Shown here: piece after piece, positions 46,896 to 50,554 of the stretch
Layout: the number at the start of each line of letters is the position of its first letter
How positions within the stretch are numbered: position 1 is the stretch's first letter
Assembly (NCBI GenBank): GCA_016280465.1
Contig: JAEEGT010000021.1
Location: 1-50,554 of the forward strand
Direction: 5' to 3'
Source of the DNA: Lachnospiraceae bacterium
GTDB lineage: Bacteria; Bacillota; Clostridia; Lachnospirales; Lachnospiraceae
Length of the DNA: 50,554 nucleotides
Position numbers and translations under genes: made by a program
Notes under the pieces: generated by a model
The model's input: the letters and a program-made list of their open reading frames with translations, nothing else
Told to the model about the DNA's origin: nothing
The model's database searches: none

Positions 46896-47797
46896 GTCCT
46901 GTCATAAAGAAAAAAGGAGAAAAATTTACTTTACCCGGTAAATATCTCCTTTTTATTTTAACGATAGTTTGTGTCAGCCTGCTTGTGGTGACCTATGCCA
47001 CGGATGCTTTCAACAGACCCTTAAACTATATAGTGAATTATATCGTGGTGCCTTATGAGAACGGTATAGCCGCCATCGGTTCCGCCATCAGGGACCGTAA
47101 GGACGAACTGGTGAACATCCGGGATCTTATGTCGGAAAATGCCGAACTTCGCAACAAGATCAACGAACTGGAAGAAGAAAACACCCGTCTCATGCAGGAT
47201 AAGTATGAGCTTTCCACTCTTCGTAATCTGATGGAACTTGATGAAGCCTACGAATCCTACGAAAAGACCGGAGCCCGTATAATCTATAAAGACAGCGGAA
47301 ACTGGTTTTCCACCTTTATCATCAACAAAGGCTCCAACGACGGCATCAAGCTTGACATGAACGTTATTGCGGGTAACGGCCTGGTGGGCCGTATAAGCAT
47401 GGTTGGACCCGACTTCAGCCGTGTCACTTCCATTATTTCCGATGTTTCACACGTAAGCGGCATGGTGCTTTCCACCTCCGATAATCTTATTGTTTCCGGC
47501 AGCCTTGAACTTATCGATGAGGGCGTGGTTTCTTTTTCCCAGCTCATTGATGAAGAGGACAAGGTGGGAGAGGGAGACAAGGTGGTCACCAGCAACATCA
47601 GTGACAAGTTCATGCCGGGACTCCTTATCGGCTATATCAGCAAGATAAGCAACGATACCAACAATCTTACCAAGTCGGGATATATAATACCTGCGGTGGA
47701 TTTCAAGCATCTTGAAGAGGTGCTTATCATTACGGACATTAAGCGTCAGATCACCGACGAGGACATTGAAGAAGCCGAATCCAACGAGATCCAATGA
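46892..47797 (+). CDS. mreC: Rod shape-determining protein MreC
   Basis: The 301-residue bitopic protein has one membrane helix (about residues 18-38), a coiled coil (about 75-115; ENAELRNKINELEEENTRL) and a periplasm-facing beta domain with GLVGRI-type (here GNGLVGRISMV) and PGLLIGYIS motifs. MreC links MreB filaments to PBP2 outside the membrane and activates it. ATG 46892 overlaps the mreB stop by four bases (ATGA), and its stop overlaps mreD in the same way. Confidence 0.95.
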   Translation: MSPVIKKKGEKFTLPGKYLLFILTIVCVSLLVVTYATDAFNRPLNYIVNYIVVPYENGIAAIGSAIRDRKDELVNIRDLMSENAELRNKINELEEENTRLMQDKYELSTLRNLMELDEAYESYEKTGARIIYKDSGNWFSTFIINKGSNDGIKLDMNVIAGNGLVGRISMVGPDFSRVTSIISDVSHVSGMVLSTSDNLIVSGSLELIDEGVVSFSQLIDEEDKVGEGDKVVTSNISDKFMPGLLIGYISKISNDTNNLTKSGYIIPAVDFKHLEEVLIITDIKRQITDEDIEEAESNEIQ

Positions 47798-48312
47798 GAA
47801 GATTTTTGATCTATTTTGTTTTTACAATTACATTTTTTGTGCTGCAGGGGACACTGTTTAAGGCCATTTCCTTTGGAACTATAGCGCCGAACCTTTTGCT
47901 TATCCTTACCGTGTCCTTCGGACTCATGAGGGGAAAGAAAACAGGACTGCTGCTTGGTTTCTTTTCCGGACTCCTTATGGATATCTTTGTATCCGATTAT
48001 GTGGGCTTTTATTCGCTTTTGCTCATGTATCTCGGATATTTTGCCGGCAGCTTCAACAGAGTGTTCTTCGACGAGGAGATCAAGCTCCCCATGGTCATAA
48101 TCATCGTAACGGACCTTATCTACGGCGTAGGCTGTTACGGATTTATGTATTTACTCAGGGGACGGCTTAATTTCCCTTATTACTTTTTGCACATCTGTCT
48201 TCCGGAATGTGCCTATACGGTGCTTGTCACTTTGATCTTTTATCCATTAATCCTGCTCATTAACCGCGCTTTGGTTAACGGCGAACGAAAGCGGGCCAAG
48301 AAATTTGTTTAA
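47794..48312 (+). CDS. mreD: Rod shape-determining protein MreD
   Basis: The 172-residue integral membrane protein has five to six hydrophobic segments and the usual pattern for MreD (APNLLLILTVSFGLMRGKKTG, and GFFSGLLMDI). It completes the MreBCD set. ATG 47794 overlaps the mreC stop by four bases; the 3' end overlaps the PBP2 start by eight. Confidence 0.93.
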   Translation: MRRFLIYFVFTITFFVLQGTLFKAISFGTIAPNLLLILTVSFGLMRGKKTGLLLGFFSGLLMDIFVSDYVGFYSLLLMYLGYFAGSFNRVFFDEEIKLPMVIIIVTDLIYGVGCYGFMYLLRGRLNFPYYFLHICLPECAYTVLVTLIFYPLILLINRALVNGERKRAKKFV

Positions 48313-50554
48313 TAAACTCAAAGAATATTTCATAAGTCTGTTTAAAACAAGGATCATATATCTGATTCTTGCTTTTTGCGTACTCTTTGGGATCCTTATA
48401 TACAGATGCTTCGATCTGCAGATAGTCCACGGCAGCGAATACCTTGACTCTTTCCAGCTCAGGATAAAGAAAGAGAGGAGCATCGACGCTCCCAGAGGAA
48501 AGATCTTTGACCGTAACGGGGTTTTGCTTGCCTATAACGAGCTTGCCTACACCGTTAAGATCGAGGATGTATTTGAACCCGGGCGCAATAAGAACAATCT
48601 TCTCAACAAAACACTTTTAAAGACCATCGAGATCATCGAGGGTAACGGAGACAAATTAAGCACATCCTTTTTTATCTATGTGGACGAATACGGAAACTAC
48701 AGATTTTCTTATTCCGGAACCTCGCTTCAAAGATACAAAGCCGATATCTACGGCTATCCCTATATCGATGACATGACCTATGCGGAATCCACATCCACCC
48801 CCGATGAGATAATGGATTATCTTACGGGACACAAGCGTTTCAACGTGGATACGGAAGGTCTGTCAAAAGAAACGGTACTCAAGATTGTCTCTCTCAGATA
48901 TGCCATGAGTCTTAACGCATATCAGAAATATATAGCCACAACCGTTGCCACCAATGTCAATGACAGGACCGTTGCGGCCATATATGAAAACAGCGATGTT
49001 TTACAGGGGGTTTCCGTTGCCGAGGATACCATAAGAGTTTATCCTACAGGAACCTATACAGCCCAGATAGTCGGCTATACCGGCAAGATCTCTCCCGATG
49101 AGCTTGCTTCTTTTTCCGAAAGCGGAGAAGATTACAGCCTTAACGATATCGTGGGAAAGACCGGCATAGAAAAGAGCCAGGAGTCCATCCTTCGGGGGAA
49201 AAAGGGTTCGGAGACCATCTATGTCGATACCCTTGGCCGTGTCATCCAGTCCGAAAACTTTATAAAGGCAGTGGCGGGCAATGATATTTATCTGACCATC
49301 GATTCCAATCTTCAGGAGGCTGCTTACCATATCCTTGAACAGAAGTTAGCCGGTATCCTGCTTAAGAAGATAATCAACGCCAAGGAGTATATTCCCAGGG
49401 AAAATGCCAGTGCTTCCTCCATTCAGATCCCTGTATACGACGTATATTACGCACTCTTTGACAACAATGTCATAGACATTTCCCATTTGTCCGATGAGGA
49501 TGCCTCCGTTACGGAAAAAGCAATCTACGATGCTTTTCAGGTCAAGAAGAATCTTGTCATAGACAGACTGACCCAGGAGCTTACGGACAAGAATACCGTA
49601 TACAAAAAGTTAAGCACGGAATACAAGGTCTATGAAAATTACATAGAAAAGCTGTTGCTGGATGAGGGTATTTTAAAGTCCAATCTTATTTCTTCTTCCG
49701 ATGCTACTTACAAGCTTTGGGCAGTGGAAGAGTCCATAAGTTTGCACGATTACCTGCTTTACTGTATTTCCCAGAACTGGACGGACAGCGAACTTTTAGA
49801 CATTTCGGATGCTTATTCCGAGGCTTCGGAGATCTACGAAAAGATCGTTGAGACAGTTGTGGAATCCCTTAAGAAAGACAAGGAATTCGATCTGGTTCTT
49901 TTTAAATACATACTTAAGGAGGACAGGGTCAAACCCAAGCAGGTCTGCCAATGTCTGCTGGATCAGGGGATCGTTACCCTCGAAGAAAGTGAACGTACCT
50001 CATGGGATAAGGGCAGGATCACTCCCTTTGCCTTTATTACGGAACGGATCGCAAATCTTGAGATCACACCGGCACAGCTCGCCCTTGAACCTTATTCGGC
50101 ATCCATGGTACTTACGAATGTGAATAACGGAAGTGTACTTGCGCTGGTATCTTATCCCAGCTATGACAATAATTACCTTGCCAACGGAGCGGATGCCGCA
50201 TATTTAAGAAAGATAACCGCCGACAATTCGCTTCCAATGTTTAACTACGCAACCCAGCAGCGTACTGCCCCCGGATCCACCTATAAGATGGTGACGGCGG
50301 CTGCGGGGCTTAATGAAAAGGTCATAAAGACCAACACCCTTATCACTTGTACCGGCAAGTTCGATGAGACCACAGATACCCATAACTGCTGGATTTATCC
50401 GGGACGTCACAATGCTTTGAACCTGTCCAATGCCATCTGTAAATCCTGTAACTATTTCTTTTATACCGTGGGTTACAGACTAAGTCTTGACGATAACGGC
50501 ATGTACAATTCAAATCTGGGTGTCGAGAAGTTAAACGGATATGCTTCACTTTTC
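48305..50554 (+). CDS. mrdA: Penicillin-binding protein 2, elongasome transpeptidase, with large insertion; 3' end missing
   Basis: The frame is open from TTG 48305 to the window end, giving 750 visible residues. An N-terminal membrane helix (about 17-40) is followed by the PBP dimerisation region with APRGKIFDRNG (about residues 61-71). The active-site motif STYK has Ser658, and the second motif SCN starts at Ser714; the KTG motif lies beyond the edge. Between LTIDSNLQEAAYHI (about 335-348) and SASMVLTNVNNGSVLAL (about 598) there are about 235 extra helical, charged residues (about 355-590). Without them the nucleophile would sit near residue 420. The TTG overlaps mreD by eight bases and has only a weak binding box; no in-frame ATG occurs before about base 48770, and that would remove the membrane anchor. 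It cross-links peptidoglycan during sidewall growth, with MreC and RodA. Confidence 0.93.
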   Translation, partial: MFNKLKEYFISLFKTRIIYLILAFCVLFGILIYRCFDLQIVHGSEYLDSFQLRIKKERSIDAPRGKIFDRNGVLLAYNELAYTVKIEDVFEPGRNKNNLLNKTLLKTIEIIEGNGDKLSTSFFIYVDEYGNYRFSYSGTSLQRYKADIYGYPYIDDMTYAESTSTPDEIMDYLTGHKRFNVDTEGLSKETVLKIVSLRYAMSLNAYQKYIATTVATNVNDRTVAAIYENSDVLQGVSVAEDTIRVYPTGTYTAQIVGYTGKISPDELASFSESGEDYSLNDIVGKTGIEKSQESILRGKKGSETIYVDTLGRVIQSENFIKAVAGNDIYLTIDSNLQEAAYHILEQKLAGILLKKIINAKEYIPRENASASSIQIPVYDVYYALFDNNVIDISHLSDEDASVTEKAIYDAFQVKKNLVIDRLTQELTDKNTVYKKLSTEYKVYENYIEKLLLDEGILKSNLISSSDATYKLWAVEESISLHDYLLYCISQNWTDSELLDISDAYSEASEIYEKIVETVVESLKKDKEFDLVLFKYILKEDRVKPKQVCQCLLDQGIVTLEESERTSWDKGRITPFAFITERIANLEITPAQLALEPYSASMVLTNVNNGSVLALVSYPSYDNNYLANGADAAYLRKITADNSLPMFNYATQQRTAPGSTYKMVTAAAGLNEKVIKTNTLITCTGKFDETTDTHNCWIYPGRHNALNLSNAICKSCNYFFYTVGYRLSLDDNGMYNSNLGVEKLNGYASLF

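Noticed and set aside
1-50554. tRNA, rRNA, CRISPR arrays, insertion sequences, prophage or integrase genes
   Set aside because: None was seen: genes are tightly packed, co-oriented housekeeping genes, and no gap over 130 bases exists to hold such elements.

Overview
The window looks like chromosomal core DNA from a low-to-moderate GC Gram-positive anaerobe of the class Clostridia, most likely family Lachnospiraceae (inference). The evidence is the Rex redox repressor, NfnAB, formate-THF ligase with FolD, a Re-type citrate synthase next to a type II isocitrate dehydrogenase, BspA-type leucine-rich-repeat surface proteins with sortase-like anchors, and the phoH / HD-like / ybeY, mutS-mutL-miaA and mreBCD-PBP2 gene orders. 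All 40 genes called here lie on the + strand. No tRNA, rRNA, insertion sequence, prophage or CRISPR array was seen.

Layout. 1-4866: two tandem BspA-like surface proteins, the first cut off by the window edge. 4867-8350: a short regulated operon (Re-type citrate synthase, FadR-type regulator, NADP isocitrate dehydrogenase) with its own promoter, palindromic operator candidates and a clear intrinsic terminator. 8371-12407: rex operon (rex, a coiled-coil protein of unknown function, NAD(P)HX repair enzyme, alanine racemase), with a likely Rex box on the promoter. 12417-18031: CorC-like CBS protein, YebC, O-acetylhomoserine sulfhydrylase, a family 2 glycosyltransferase and a polytopic membrane partner. 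18048-24765: FtsK/SpoIIIE, Fhs, FolD and a zinc-ribbon membrane protein. 24811-28258: NfnAB, a second zinc-ribbon membrane protein, RlmH. 28278-33901: pyrimidine nucleoside phosphorylase, PhoH, a membrane protein with a degenerate HD domain, YbeY, a MurJ/SpoVB-like flippase. 33910-39014: two flavoproteins, a DUF896 protein, 5-formyl-THF cyclo-ligase, MiaB. 39039-45801: MutS, MutL, MiaA, a PLP enzyme of the aluminium-resistance family. 45885-50554: MreB, MreC, MreD and PBP2, the last running off the right edge.

Functional themes. Several genes serve pyridine-nucleotide balance: isocitrate dehydrogenase makes NADPH, NfnAB couples NADH and ferredoxin to NADP, Rex senses NADH/NAD, and the Nnr enzyme repairs hydrated NAD(P)H. 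Fhs, FolD and the cyclo-ligase form a one-carbon folate set. The right end is the rod-shape elongation machinery.

Most of the window is ordinary housekeeping sequence. The points most worth a second look are: a PBP2 with about 235 extra residues inserted before its transpeptidase core; an MreB with an altered phosphate-binding loop; a protein in the PgpH position whose HD metal-binding residues are replaced and whose sensor domain is missing; a palindrome overlapping the -10 box of an operon that encodes its own FadR-type regulator; and several lineage-type membrane or coiled-coil proteins of unknown function embedded in conserved operons.
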